Source of the DNA: Lingula anatina
Lineage: Eukaryota > Brachiopoda > Lingulata > Lingulida > Lingulidae
Assembly (NCBI RefSeq): GCF_001039355.2
Contig: NW_019775888.1
Span: 6,840 to 65,520 of the forward strand
Direction: 5' to 3'
Length of the DNA stretch: 58,681 nt
A model generated the notes under the pieces. That model searched no databases and had not been told where the DNA came from. It saw only the letters and a program-made list of their open reading frames with translations. Below are positions 1 through 12,141 of the stretch, one piece after another. A program made the translations under genes and the position numbers. How positions within the stretch are numbered: the stretch's first letter is position 1; the number at the start of each line of letters is the position of its first letter.

Positions 1-1
1 A

Positions 2-2159
2 CCTACTACAACTACTACTACTCCAACAACTACAACACCTACTACAACTACTACTACCACTCCAATAACTACAACTACAACGCCATCTACAACCACTACT
101 ACCACTCCAACAACTACAACTACAACAGTGGCCGCCATTTCTACAACCTCGGTTGCTCCGACAACCGCTTCCAACTCCACCACTTGCAGAGCATCTTCAC
201 GCACTCCAACTACCCCAACCACTGCTACTTCAACAACAACCGCAGCCAACACCACTATCGTCACTACCACGACTCCGGTTGAAATGACATCCATGAAACC
301 ATCTACCACCCCAAAACCACCAAGTTCAACCAAAGATAAGCCGTCAACAAAACCAAGTCAAGATGAATCCACGACTAAACCAGGAGACGGCAAAACGGGT
401 ATTTAAAAATTGAACATTGATTTTAGGTTAACTCTTTCATATTGCATGCAACAATCTATTGCATCATTTATTTTTTAAAAAACAGTTTAAGATATGTTCG
501 TTATATTTATGTGATTATATTATTAGAATTTTGATACTTATAAAACTGCAAATAACAATAACTGTATTTATTTATTTATCTATTTAGTTTCTCTTGGTAA
601 ATTTCCTCCTATTTGTAAATTCAATTTGAAAATTTAATCAGGCACTGGCGGTAAAACAGAAGCACAGAAAGCTGAACAAACAGACAAAACAGGTGGGAAA
701 CTTTTTTATTGCATTTGTAAGTGGTTTGTCCAATCTGTAGATAAATTTCTTTAAATACTTTTAACCAATTACCAGGTTAATTTTCAACTAGTATTACGAC
801 CTGTGTGTAACTAAAGGAGGAGCAGAGAGAGGGGGGGGGGGTTACCAACCACAGGAGCACGGAAGATAAAATCAGAGATCACAGATCAAACAAAATAAAT
901 GGATTTGCAAGCAAAATCGAATGTCATAATCATTAATTCACGTAGAACAGGAAATAGATTTGGCCGGTCTCAAGGATTTATCCTATCCCCAACCTCTCTC
1001 TTGTACTATGCTGTAGGCTTATGTTGTACTTTACCTCTTCATTACAATTTACTTCATTTGGGGATTTAAGGTAGAAAATTCCCCTTTCTAAACTAAATCG
1101 CAGTGGGATATTTCCAGTTCATGACTTTTGAATTGAAATATTACTAAAATATTTTGGTCATATATATTTTAAATATATACCGGAAAATCTTTGTTGGTCT
1201 TCTTATCTTCATGTTACATGAAAAACAACAAATTACATTTAGAGCAAGAAGATTAAATCTATTCCTTTATTTACACTTCCACATCATAACTCTTCAATTT
1301 GTTTCAATGAAAAGGGTAAAAAAAATTAGGTAAAATGTGCTCAAAAATCATTGTAACGTTTTTTTTTTTTCATTTCAAGTGCAATGTAATTAACATGCAT
1401 ATGACTATTTGGCGGGCTGAAGTCGCCGTATAACATATGTGATGTAATAATAAGGAAACTCATCATTTCTTTCCCCAGCCGTGTATGCCAGTGTTGGTGT
1501 TATAGGAGGGGTGGTGCTGATAGTGGTGGTGGTGGTGATCAGTGTCTTTGTCATACGGACAAAAGCTTGGACGAGGTAAGACCTTTGAAATATCGGGTTC
1601 TACAAACAAAATAAGCGGAAAGTGAGTTAATGGTTGTTATTTTTACCAGTAGCCTACACGTACGGACAAGTATTCCTATTTAACCTTAGATATTGACAAA
1701 ATGGGAATATTGTTTTCAAATATATTCACAATTTAAAAAAATAAACTTATTGGTTGCCAAAAAATGTCCAGTATTGTGAGGATTATGTTTCCTTGCGTTT
1801 CTTGTTTTTTTTTCTTCGTGTTTGACCTTTTTCATCAAACCGTACAATTCAACACAAGTCCAACTTCTACTCGAACTACATGTACGTCAAAGGCCAATTT
1901 TCAATGGCGGTTAAACAGTTGAAAATCGCTTGATTATCGCTTTTTTTAACAATAAATAATGGACAGTTTCTCCTGGTATAGATTACGTCACACGTTTAAC
2001 TCCGCGGAGACCATAAGCTATGACAACGCTGCTTATACAGAACTGGGGCCAAACACCCAGAGTAGCGCGGATCTGTACAACCCCCTGTACGCATCCATTG
2101 CCAAGGACCGTGCTACCATCCCCATCAAACCATACAGCGTAGGAGAATCTATGTCGTAA
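2..2159 (+). CDS. Receptor gene 1 (3' part): mucin stalk, TM segment and tyrosine-rich tail of a CTLD-type receptor
   Basis: Partial; the 5' exons, presumably including the lectin domain, lie before the window. Exons read: 2-398 (Thr/Ser/Pro mucin stalk, donor ACGG/GTATTT), 642-692 (17-residue hinge), 1479-1575 (TM) and a last exon from 1982 (or 1967) to the TAA at 2159. Both last-exon acceptors keep frame; 1982 has the better pyrimidine tract. The stalk is runs of PTTTTTT, a dense O-glycosylation substrate. The TM helix is a Val/Ile run followed by RTKAW. The tail has SYDNAAYTEL and LYNPLYASI, giving an NPxY motif and a YTEL-(10)-YNPL pair. Exon order and phases (1,1,2) equal those of the two downstream genes, which do carry a CTLD. 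Possible poly(A) signals are AATAAA at 3202 and 3285. Role in adhesion or immune signalling is inference. Confidence 0.75.
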
Positions 2160-3837
2160 TAGAGACGGCTATAATCCGTGACGTCAGCAGAACCGCAGAA
2201 ACCAGTGATGTATTGGAACACACGAATCACTGACGTCATGATCGACACTTGACTTTTTTGTTTCATAATCATTTATTTGTATTGTTATTGCAAGTTATTG
2301 AAACATTGCAAATTCACCATATGCTTGGAAGCACATTTAACTCGACTGCGTAATGCTCTGTGATACAAGTTACTCTCGATGTATCAGACTTTGTTGAATT
2401 CTAAGTGACGTAATATTTTCAATTGCGTAAATGTGAAATTGAATACCTACATGTTTTTTATGAAAAGAATGTCCGAAATGGCCATTTTTTAAAATGCTGT
2501 AAAATATTATCGAAGATACAAAAAATTGTTCCTCTGAAAATAAGACTGAACTCGTAGTAAAATGCTCATATCCATGGCCACAGCGGTTATTATATTAGTG
2601 TAAGTTCTCCTCTCACACTTGAAGTTATACTAGTACTTCCATTTGCATAAGGATTTAGTAAACTGAAAATATTAATACAACTATATTTTGAAAAGATTAA
2701 TATGATGGCCACAATAGCATCTCCACAACCACTATGGGCCCGTACATATACGTATACAGAGGGACATTCAATACTAAGCTGAAGAACCCATACATACACA
2801 GTTAACTATATTATGTCTATAGTCTATGGTATATAATGATGGTTTTTATATTATTGACCCGTGTGCGGACAGCTTGCCAGCTATTTATTACTCTTGTTAA
2901 CAACTTCCACTTCCAGGCAGGGCGTCAAATATGTGACAACTTGTTTTATGTCCCTCTTACTCTTGACCTCATGAAGTATATGGGCGCTTGAGAGGTTTAC
3001 TTCAAAGACTGGGACTTGTTAAAGACCAACGTATCTTATCAACTATCTTAAAACGGGCTATACCTTGTAGATTGTTTGTTGAAAATTTACAGCATAAGAT
3101 CCTTAATATGATTCAACGCATAGGTGAACGCTCAATTAATACTACGTGTATGTGACATTGTTGGTGTAGAAACATGGCTCAAGTGGTGGTGCTTGGACTT
3201 CAATAAAATTTCCTGCTGTTTTATGTTTATGTTATTTTCATTTTCGGTGCATTGTTCCCAAAAGAGTTAGACTGTTATTACCCCAATAAAATATTTCTTT
3301 TTCATATCATGGTTTTAATGTTTTACATGTATCAAGTAAACAGGGGGCAATTGCAAAATCAGGAAACAAAGGAGCGAAACTAAACATTCAAACACATCAG
3401 CATACTTGCGAGTATGATGCTGAGGATTTAGTTTGGAACAACTCCCTCATATCTTCGAAAAATGCTCTGACATTTCTGTGCGTTTTAAATACCGTGTCTG
3501 TTGACAACACTTTAAATGATTAGGTCGTCCTCCTTAAGGATGACTGGTTTCCACCCACTTGAACTGCGCAGTAATCATCTACAACAATACCATACCCAAA
3601 GTCCCGCACACTCTGCAACTTTACACTGGGCTACCAGGTATGCAAACATTGAGCACTGAACTCTCTGTGTGCGCTGTCTTTGAAGTCCAGTGCACGCTAT
3701 GAGTGTTTTCCACACTGCGTCTCCATAGGCAAGGCTATCAACCACGTTAACGGGGACAACGGGTGGAAACACTTGCCCAGGGATAACTGAACTCGTGGGC
3801 TGGCCCCTGGGCTGTGTTCAGATAACAAGATATCGGT

Positions 3838-4035
3838 CCAGCAGGATCGATCTATCTCAGTGGGGATTCTCGCTAAGGCGCAGTTATTTTAAACAGCTTA
3901 ATTGCCTGACACACCGCCACCTAACTTAAAGTACAAGTGCGCACGATAGTTAATTATCCCCTTGTCTCAGACAATTAAGCAGATTACACTGGCTGCACTT
4001 AAGCGAGAATCCCCACAGAGCTGGATCGATCCAGC
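3838..4035. repeat. Palindromic miniature element
   Basis: The left arm reads GGGGATTCTCGCT and the right arm AGCGAGAATCCCC, with GGATCGAT-containing outer ends on both sides. It is about 200 bp with no coding capacity. It resembles in style, but is not identical to, the GATCGATC-ended family at 12265, 27621 and 42842. Confidence 0.6.
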
Positions 4036-4241
4036 TAGTACGACGGGGTTTTCTGAACGCTCCCCTAGAGCGCAGTGGGACGTATAATAGCAATACATGT
4101 ATGGGGTAACTTAACAGTGTGCAACCTTTAACATAGCGAATGAGTTTAACATAGGTTGTCATGTCGCATTCTTATCAAGAAACACGATTGTTAAAGTATT
4201 GTTAACAATGATCAGCGAAGTGAAGACATTTGGACCTTTAG

Positions 4242-4252
4242 CAGGCCCGTAG

Positions 4253-4290
<38 letters not shown>

Positions 4291-4437
4291 CTAGGGGTTC
4301 GAAAGAACGTCCCCTTTTGCTGGGAAAATGTCCACTCTGGGTAAAATTTGATCTTGGTACATGAAAGTATTATGGGAAAAGGTCCACTTTTTCAGAAAAA
4401 GACCCTCCCCCCTTTGGGATTGCTGCCTACGGGCCTG
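4242..4437. repeat. Short inverted-repeat element with CAGGCCCGTAGCC ends
   Basis: It begins CAGGCCCGTAGCC and ends GCCTACGGGCCTG, an imperfect terminal inverted repeat. The interior has a run of more than 30 G. It is a non-coding miniature element; the class is not assigned. Confidence 0.65.
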
Positions 4438-4786
4438 TTTAGTACACAGTTGCACCTTTTATTACAGCTAAATTTGATGTGTAGGTGGATATATTGTATA
4501 TTGATACGCATTCGAACTCCTGCCTGACTTAGCCCTTAAATACCATACCAGTAACTTCAGTTAAATATTGCTGACAATAATGATATCTGAGAGGATACAG
4601 TTTCAATGGGGGTGTTAATGACACTGTCGCATTCTGCTCCTGTAGGAGGGTGACAGTGTAGCACAAAAGTATAGGCTTGTGACTAATGAAAATGTTGGGC
4701 GAAGAGTCACTGGGATACCGTACAAGGCCATGACATACTGGAGTACTGGGTTGATATTCTCCTTCAACATTATACATGTAAATCTG

Positions 4787-4789
<3 letters not shown>

Positions 4790-4834
<45 letters not shown>
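4790..4834. repeat. Poly-T tract
   Basis: An uninterrupted run of 45 T. Translations through it (poly-Phe or poly-Lys) are artefacts. Confidence 0.95.
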
Positions 4835-4835
<1 letters not shown>

Positions 4836-5790
4836 TCATTTTTTCAGATCGAATTGTCTTCTTTTTGTTGTTATTTGTTTTCTATCAGAAGTTTATTTTT
4901 TCTTGTTTTGTTTTAAATGAATTCTGTACCATCGCAAAACCACCTGAAATTTTCTGTATAATGCATAATTCCCCGTTTATTAACTTGTTGGTGAACACAA
5001 GCGTTTAGATTAAAATCTTGCAAGTATGAAAACAAGGGCTATAATAAACTGGTTTTGTAAAAGCTGTATGCTAAAAGATACTTAAAGCTACGTATGACTT
5101 TTGTCATTAAATGTCATACTAAAATGCTATTTAGCAAAACGTTTGACAAAGCCGGTCGCATTTTACAACTACATTAAAAACTGACCTTAAAATTCGCGGG
5201 AAAATTTTGTGTACAGATAACATGAAATACAATAAAATACTCAAAATCATTAAATGTAAACAAATATGAAAGTGACTTTTTATTGTTTTATTTTCTTACT
5301 TTTGACATCAAGGTGGCTGGAAAATTAATACAGGTAGTTAAATAATTCAATTAACCATGCACCTGTGATAATTTAAATGTGACCCATTTACTTTAAAAGT
5401 CACTTCCACCTTTCGCTCCCCTGCAAATGCTCCAGAGATCAAAACACCTTTCCACCTTTGTAATAAAAACATCAGCAAAATGGACGCGACAAAGGGCTGC
5501 AATCTGACATACAATACTCTGACAAAGGCCCTTGACGTGGGCGAAAAATTGAAAGGGTCTACACATATAACACAAAGAAAAGAAAACGCATGACTCACAT
5601 ACGTAAAGCTCATTAGCATTACAATTTCAATGGAGGTAAAAGGTTTTGCTTCTGAGGTATTTCCACAGTCAGTTCCCCAGTTTATCAGAGGACGCAGTAA
5701 AAACGGGGATTCGGCGTGCTGTAGTGTCAGAAGCAAGCGTCCTTTCGTGTTTTAAAGAAGAAATTTGTTGGAAAACCTTATGATCTTTTG

Positions 5791-5982
5791 ATGATGTCGC
5801 ACAGCCGAGGACCAAACTTTTTAACACTCGCAAGAGGAATATTGTTGTGCTTTCTTCTGCGTGGAACAAAGGTTGAAGGTAGGTGCATTAATTGTTTTTG
5901 TGTGGCTTCGTTTTTCAATAATATTTCTGCAGTTATCCCTTATACACGTGTCTATTTTAATAGTAATTAAAATTACTATTTC

Positions 5983-6041
<59 letters not shown>

Positions 6042-7192
6042 TGTGTGCGTGTGTGTGTGTGTACTGTGGTATACTGTGCATTCGTATTTGTGTTTATGTA
6101 GGCCCACACCACGGACACCGCAACATACGGGTAAAGGGCATATACATTGTAAGTGTGTAGGGCCTACCACATACACTTAATTGCACGTGTTTGCATTTCA
6201 CTGAAAACTAACTCAACATATACAAGAATATCATAATTCAAATTCACATCTGTTACATGTGCACTATATCAACATATATATATCAACATATATATATATA
6301 TATATATTCCTTCTTTCTTCAGCTACATACGACACATCGCGCTGTCCATCTCGCATACGCTTCGAACACGACGTCTTCAACTTCGGGGAGCGCTGCTACC
6401 AGTTTGTGAACAGCGAGAAGTACTGGTCGGACGCGCAGGCCTGGTGTCAACAGCGCGGGGGCAGACACGTGGAGATCCACGACCAGGCAACGATGAACTT
6501 TATCTCGGAGGTGTTGTCCACGGTGCTGTCATCGTCCTGGAGGAATAACGGCATTTGGATAGGACTGAGAAGGAGCGGGAGTGCATGGGCGTGGTCGTCA
6601 GGTAACAATTTACGGTCCGTCCACATACATGTGCGCGCGCGTTTACACACACACACACACACACAAACACACTCACAGAGAGACACACAAACACGCGCGC
6701 GTACTCTCTGACCACTGGGTGTGCTAGCAGTCTGTCACAAAATTAATGCATCGCGCATACTTTAATTTTGTATCATATTTTAGAAGCCCCTGATACCCTA
6801 GCTTAATGGTTTATCTCAACAGTACTGTCAGTTGCAGACTACATTGAAATATGAAATACATGAATCAACATTCCCTAAATGCCTACACAAAAGAGATGAA
6901 TATATAAAAGTGGGTGACATTTTGCTAAGCATTCATAGCATATGCACTACTTTTCAAGAAGAAGAAGGGCGTTCCCTGTGACGCGATCTAGCGTATCTAA
7001 ACGCCTGTCCAGACATCAAGTTGCACTCGTATCCCGCTGGTGTGCCTTTACAGCCAATATGTCTCACCTGAAGTATTATTATTATCAAAATAATAACTAT
7101 GGGTGCCTACAGTTCGTTTAATGTTGTTTTCAGATGACGTGCTATCATGAATGAACATTACATGTCTTTACTCTAGAAACCCACCCCTTTTC

Positions 7193-7223
<31 letters not shown>

Positions 7224-9004
7224 CGCACACATGTACATCCATTCTGCTAGCCCCGAAGCCAGACAGAAAGACAGACAGACAGATAAACAGACAGACAGAC
7301 AGCTATCCACTCAATCACTGGATATCCCCCCAACTCTCTCTCGCTCTCTCTCTCTGTCTCGGATGTTATCTTTGTTTACTTTTCCACGTGTTCAGGTATT
7401 TATAGTGTCACCTTAAGCTACGTGCCACAATTTTCAATAGAAATAAAAATTCATATTAAATATAGCATTTACCCATGTATATATATTCTGTATCCATGTT
7501 CCAGGGCACGCTTTGGTCTACACAAACTGGAACTCCGGACAGCCGTCAAGTAACCAGAACCATCCGTGCTCCATCCTGAGGAGAGAACACGGCTGGAAGT
7601 GGGTGGACAGCCACTGTACCCATCTTTTCTACCAGTACAAATTTATATGCATGTACGGTATGTATAATGTTTTATACATGAAACTTTTTAAACATGGTGC
7701 GGTATACACTGTACATATTGGGGGTCATAGTCACCAGAAGTAAATGATTTTTTACATGTACATTGATTGTAACATTACGTGCGTATTAATATTTATGTAA
7801 AGTTATTTCAAAATTGGTATTGTACTCTGATTAGTGTAGTTACAAGACGTGGCCGATGACAAAATGCTATTATTATATTTCAGACATGATTCCGACTACT
7901 ACCACCTCAACAACAACTACAACCACTACCCCGACAACGACAACAACTACACCGACAACAACAACAACAACTACACCGACAACAACTACACCGACAACAA
8001 CAACAACTACACCGACAACGACAACCACTACCCCGACAACGACAACAACTACACCGACAACAACAACAACTACACCGACAACAACAACATCAGTAGCACC
8101 TACAACGACAACCGCCACAACACCAACTACATCCACCATACCAGGAACAATAACCAACGAAAACACGACCGTCTCTTCAACCAGTGGCCCTACCCCCACT
8201 ACTATTACTACAAAGCTTGGTATGTCTTCTACGCCATCTACAACGAAATCTGAAGAAAAGTTCCCAACATCAACAACTGTGAAGTCTGATAAGCCAGGTA
8301 AGAGTTGTTGATGTGGGGGTAGGGGTATAATTTGCGCTTGTTATATACTTGTTATACAGTGAATATACAGGTAGAAATAAAAATAAGTCGGTTATTACAG
8401 TGTAAGTGACAAACGAGGAATCTGTGACGTCACAGCTGGCTTATGGGTACGATGTTTTAAACATTTTAAAGTAAAAAGATACAATGAAATGTGATAAAGA
8501 TGAAAAGATGCTTCTAAGGTTTCACTAAAAAACCGAAAGAAGAAGATATCATAACTCAGAATGACTTTTGTTCACTTCTTTCAGGGGGCGCAAATGCAGC
8601 AGCCGTTCAGCAACAGGAGCAGAATAACGAAGGTATGTTTGGTGGGACAAATTCAGGAGAACGTAGTGATCAGTGCAATAACTAATACATTAATTTCAAG
8701 ATATTTATTAATGGTCTTATTTATGTCAAAATTATGGAAAAACGATCCAACTGGTCAACGGGCCAGGGTCAATAAGTTTCTTTGGACCTTCATATTGATG
8801 ATAGAAATACATGTGCATGATATTTTGTTTACTGATGTATGTTTACTGGTACATGCATAGGCACTTAAATTAAACACAGCATTTACAATATATGCACCAC
8901 AAAACAATTTTTTTAAAAACTGTAGTCGAAAACTCTAAAAAGTAACAGCCGTTCCTATGGAGGAGAGGCTAACAAAATTTTGAAATAGAACAAAAAACAG
9001 ACAG

Positions 9005-9049
<45 letters not shown>

Positions 9050-9872
9050 TCAGGTTTGACAATTGGGCTGACGGCAACCGCCGCTGTTCTGGTTATACTG
9101 GTTGTACTGGTCTTAGTCTTCGTGCTCTTCAGACGCAGATTAAACTCGTAAGTTAGATCAGAGATAGAATTCGTGGGAAGAAATAGTCAAATAAAGTTCT
9201 AGTTTATAATTTGATTAACCCAAAGAAGACGAGAAATAATTAATTTGAGTTTGACAAGTTTTAAGATAGTGTGGCACAATTTCTAGTTTACATATCGGAA
9301 CATTCAATGCTGAACTCACCCAGACAAAATATTTCAATTCTGAAAAGTTTTTTTAAAATTAAAAACAACATGCAACTTGTCATTGATTTAGGCCTATATA
9401 CATGTATTTAATGTTATGTCAAGCCATTAATTTTTTTTCAGCACAGTCTGACACATTTATCTCCATCTCTATACGACTTCAGTGATAAACTTCAACTTCA
9501 ACTGAGCAGCATTTATCGAGCATCTCAATTTTCTTTTATTACAGGAAAAAAGCACGAGAGCCAGAGCCTCTATGGACTCATAACGTCACTGACGACGGAG
9601 AGGGCATGAACGCACGTTTCTCCAATCCGATGTACGGGGGTGCCCTACCGACCGACCTGGGGGCCGCGGGTCCCGCGCAGGAGAACTTTTATGCCGAATT
9701 GGGCGACCCGAACCCATACGATGAAATAAAAAATCCCACATCTTTTGGTGAAAATGCCAAACTTGAATTAAAAGAGGACGATGTGGAGGATTTAAAGGTT
9801 GGTATGGCCAATGACGGATACATGACGATGAAGACACAAGCGAATGTGGATGATGCTAATAATTTGGTGTGA
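5791..9872 (+). CDS. Receptor gene 2: complete CTLD-mucin-TM receptor with tyrosine motifs (467 aa spliced)
   Basis: Exons 5791-5878, 6323-6601, 7505-7657, 7884-8297, 8585-8632, 9054-9147 and 9545-9872 have GT-AG borders and consistent phases (1,1,1,1,1,2), totalling 1404 nt. Exon 1 is a signal peptide. Exons 2-3 form one long-form CTLD: the Cys pair at RCPS and RCYQ, then WCQQ, HPCS, SHCT and FICM, plus the WIGL core. The usual sugar-binding EPN/QPD and WND are replaced by QPS and WVD, so Ca-dependent sugar binding is doubtful. Exon 4 is a mucin stalk of PTTTTTT repeats, exon 5 a Gln/Glu-rich hinge and exon 6 the TM helix followed by FRRR. The tail has NPMY, FYAEL-(5)-PYDEI (ITAM-like) and GYMTM (the YxxM class bound by PI3K p85). 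A three-codon upstream ORF (5780) ends overlapping the start ATG (TGATG). Ligand unknown. Confidence 0.88.
5984..6061. repeat. (TC)n(TG)n microsatellite in intron 1 of receptor gene 2
   Basis: About 40 bases of TC followed by about 37 of TG, between the signal-peptide exon and the first CTLD exon. Confidence 0.95.
7195..7303. repeat. (TGTC)n ... (GACA)n inverted microsatellite pair
   Basis: TGTC units at about 7195-7223 face GACA units at about 7260-7303, with a spacer of roughly 40 bases. They lie in the intron that splits the CTLD of receptor gene 2 and could form a hairpin in the pre-mRNA. Confidence 0.85.
9008..9051. repeat. (ATT)n microsatellite next to the TM-exon acceptor of receptor gene 2
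   Basis: About 14 ATT units run directly into the TTTCAG acceptor at 9053, supplying part of its pyrimidine tract. Confidence 0.9.
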
Positions 9873-9944
9873 ATGTTATCAAAATAGTGATGACATTTGG
9901 AACTGGAAATTCTTGAATGTTGTGTTGACTTATCGCCTGAGTCA

Positions 9945-9950
9945 AATAAA
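9945..9950 (+). terminator. Poly(A) signal of receptor gene 2
   Basis: AATAAA 73 bases after the TGA stop. Confidence 0.7.
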
Positions 9951-10055
9951 ACCATTTCTAGCTTCTTTAGAAGGATCGAAAAAGAAATAGACGCAGAACC
10001 CCCTGACGTGTACCAACACAACGCAATTTTATGGTCGTTTAGAAATCCAGGTATT

Positions 10056-10341
10056 ACCCGCACGAAAATGAAGTAGATACTCCAGCGCAGTAGACTACTG
10101 CAATCATACTGCAAACATGCTTCAAATCTGCTTCGATGTGGGAGCTAATTAGCATATTTGAAACATGCTTCTATCATGCTGCTAATCTACTGCATTAATG
10201 CTCCTCCTCTGTAAAACCCTATGTAATTTTTGAAGTAGAATTGCAGTAGGCTATACTGCATTTCTACTGCAAATATGCTCCACACCACTACTGCGTTAAT
10301 GCTTCTTTGCTACTTCGATACTACTGCGTTTTCGTGCGGGT
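10056..10341. mobile_element. MITE, ACCCGCACGAAAA family, copy 1
   Basis: About 286 bp beginning ACCCGCACGAAAATG and ending CGTTTTCGTGCGGGT, a terminal inverted repeat. The interior is rich in CTACTGCA-type subrepeats. A near-identical copy lies at 34713-34998. No coding capacity. Confidence 0.9.
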
Positions 10342-10983
10342 AGGCCTATCCTTTTTATGTTAAATGAAGTTTGAAATAACTGCTTGCAAACTGGGGTAAT
10401 CGGTGATATTTTTTGTTGCCGTGACAGGTTTTAGAAAGATCCATTTTCAAAGGTTTAAGGAAATTTTTCACAATACATCTTGCCAAAAGATTAAAACCAT
10501 CAGATTCCATCAGTGAGGAAGGGTCAGCGAATCCAGCCTCTAAACTCTTTGACTATCCTCGGGCTGTCCATCACTATGACGCGCAATATCGTCTTCACGA
10601 GCTGTCACTGAGGGGTATTATTTAGGGGGCGGTGCCGCCATAAGGGAACAACAGGACGTATTGTTAAGTACATCTTGTAGCCAGGGTAATTGGGCGCTAC
10701 CTGGCAACACAAACATTATATCTTCGCTGTTGTGATGTGTTGAGCCATGTGCTTTTTTTTTCTTGTTTGTGAAAATTGTTTTGAATATCTTGCCATTATG
10801 AATCTCCTTGGATCCACAGGTCAGTGTACATAGGGTAAGGTGTGTGGAGAAGACGTTTCTAATGTAATATTAACCTTTGTCGCACCACTGTCAGCGGTCC
10901 TATGACATATACATGACTCATATTTTTTTTATTATTTTCTGCGACGTGAAAAGAATGGATTGACCCTTGTAAAAATCTCAATA

Positions 10984-11043
<60 letters not shown>

Positions 11044-12094
11044 CGGTTTTAGACAAGTAAATTTCACCCATTTTGTCATATATCATTTTGTACATAAAAT
11101 ACCCACTAAGAAATACATATATGTAGTCAGCTGGTCTGACGTCATGCAACATTATGTAATAACTGAAAATGTATACCTCGAATTAAGAAATGAAGTTTTA
11201 TTGTTTTATGTGCCGTTGTCTTGTCTTTTAATGCATAAGACATTATAATGAATTGAAGAGGGAGTAAGGGTGAAGTGGCATGGACGTATTTTACGTGCCA
11301 TGAACATGTACAATGGTTGTGGTACAGGCTTTTTAGGCTCAGAAGACCTTTGAAAAGCCCATACACGTGGTGACCTGTATGAAAGGAAGTATCGTACATG
11401 ATAAACTGAGATCGAATGCCCTTGGTTCGAGGGCTACAAAATTGTGGCAGTTTAAAAATGATTTTACAATCGATTCGTTTGCTAAGATAGAGAAAAATGG
11501 TGAGAACGAAACAAATAAATAATAAAGTAAAAATTATAATAGTCCGAAAACAAAAGAATGAAAATGTTTTAAAGTGTGTTTAACTATAATAAAAATTAAC
11601 ACTTGCACTAGAAATTATTATACAGGATAATTAATGGTAGGTTAATTCGATACTACTGTACATCTAACAGGATCAAAATAGTTTTCTCTGTAGTATCATT
11701 TAGTTTCTAAATCTCAAGTCACATGTAAGTACACCTACTTTCCAGACATATTTCATCCGTCGGACTCTGAACAGGCGATGACCTTATAGAACATGGATGA
11801 GAATTCATTTAAACAAAACATCATAAGGTCGCCACCTCATTCAGACACATAATACAAGTAAGCCACTTTCTTCGTGACCCGATTTTTTGTTCGAAGTTAA
11901 TAAAATCAGCAGGGATTCTTTTTAGGGACGCGCTCTTGTTCGGGACGTCCTTGTTTAGAAATAAACTATTCTGGAAAATTCACAACCAAATGGGGTCATG
12001 CACCTGCGTTTAAAGATCGGATAAACAGGGTGGATTTGTATCATTACCAATACAATTTGCAGCTCATTGTCGTTTCTCAGTTATTTCACAAAAA

Positions 12095-12141
<47 letters not shown>

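Larger units (their letters stand above)
2160..5779. other. Intergenic region between receptor genes 1 and 2
   Basis: No coding exon recognised. It probably starts with the 3' UTR of receptor gene 1 and holds two inverted-repeat elements (3838-4035, 4242-4437) and a 45-base T run (4790-4834). A 129-codon minus ORF (5347-5736) has no recognisable domain and I do not support it as a gene. Confidence 0.6.

Noticed and set aside
5821-6176. ORFs of alternating His-Thr and Arg-Glu
   Set aside because: Translation of the TC/TG microsatellite.
7195-7303. CRISPR-like repeats
   Set aside because: Four-base simple repeats in a eukaryotic intron; no unique spacers.
7849-8253. Asn/Tyr-rich ORF over the stalk of receptor gene 2
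   Set aside because: It is the other frame of the ACA/ACC repeat; the Thr frame alone has matching splice phases and paralogues.
10859-11152. ORF with an Asn run
   Set aside because: Translation of an (ATT)n microsatellite.
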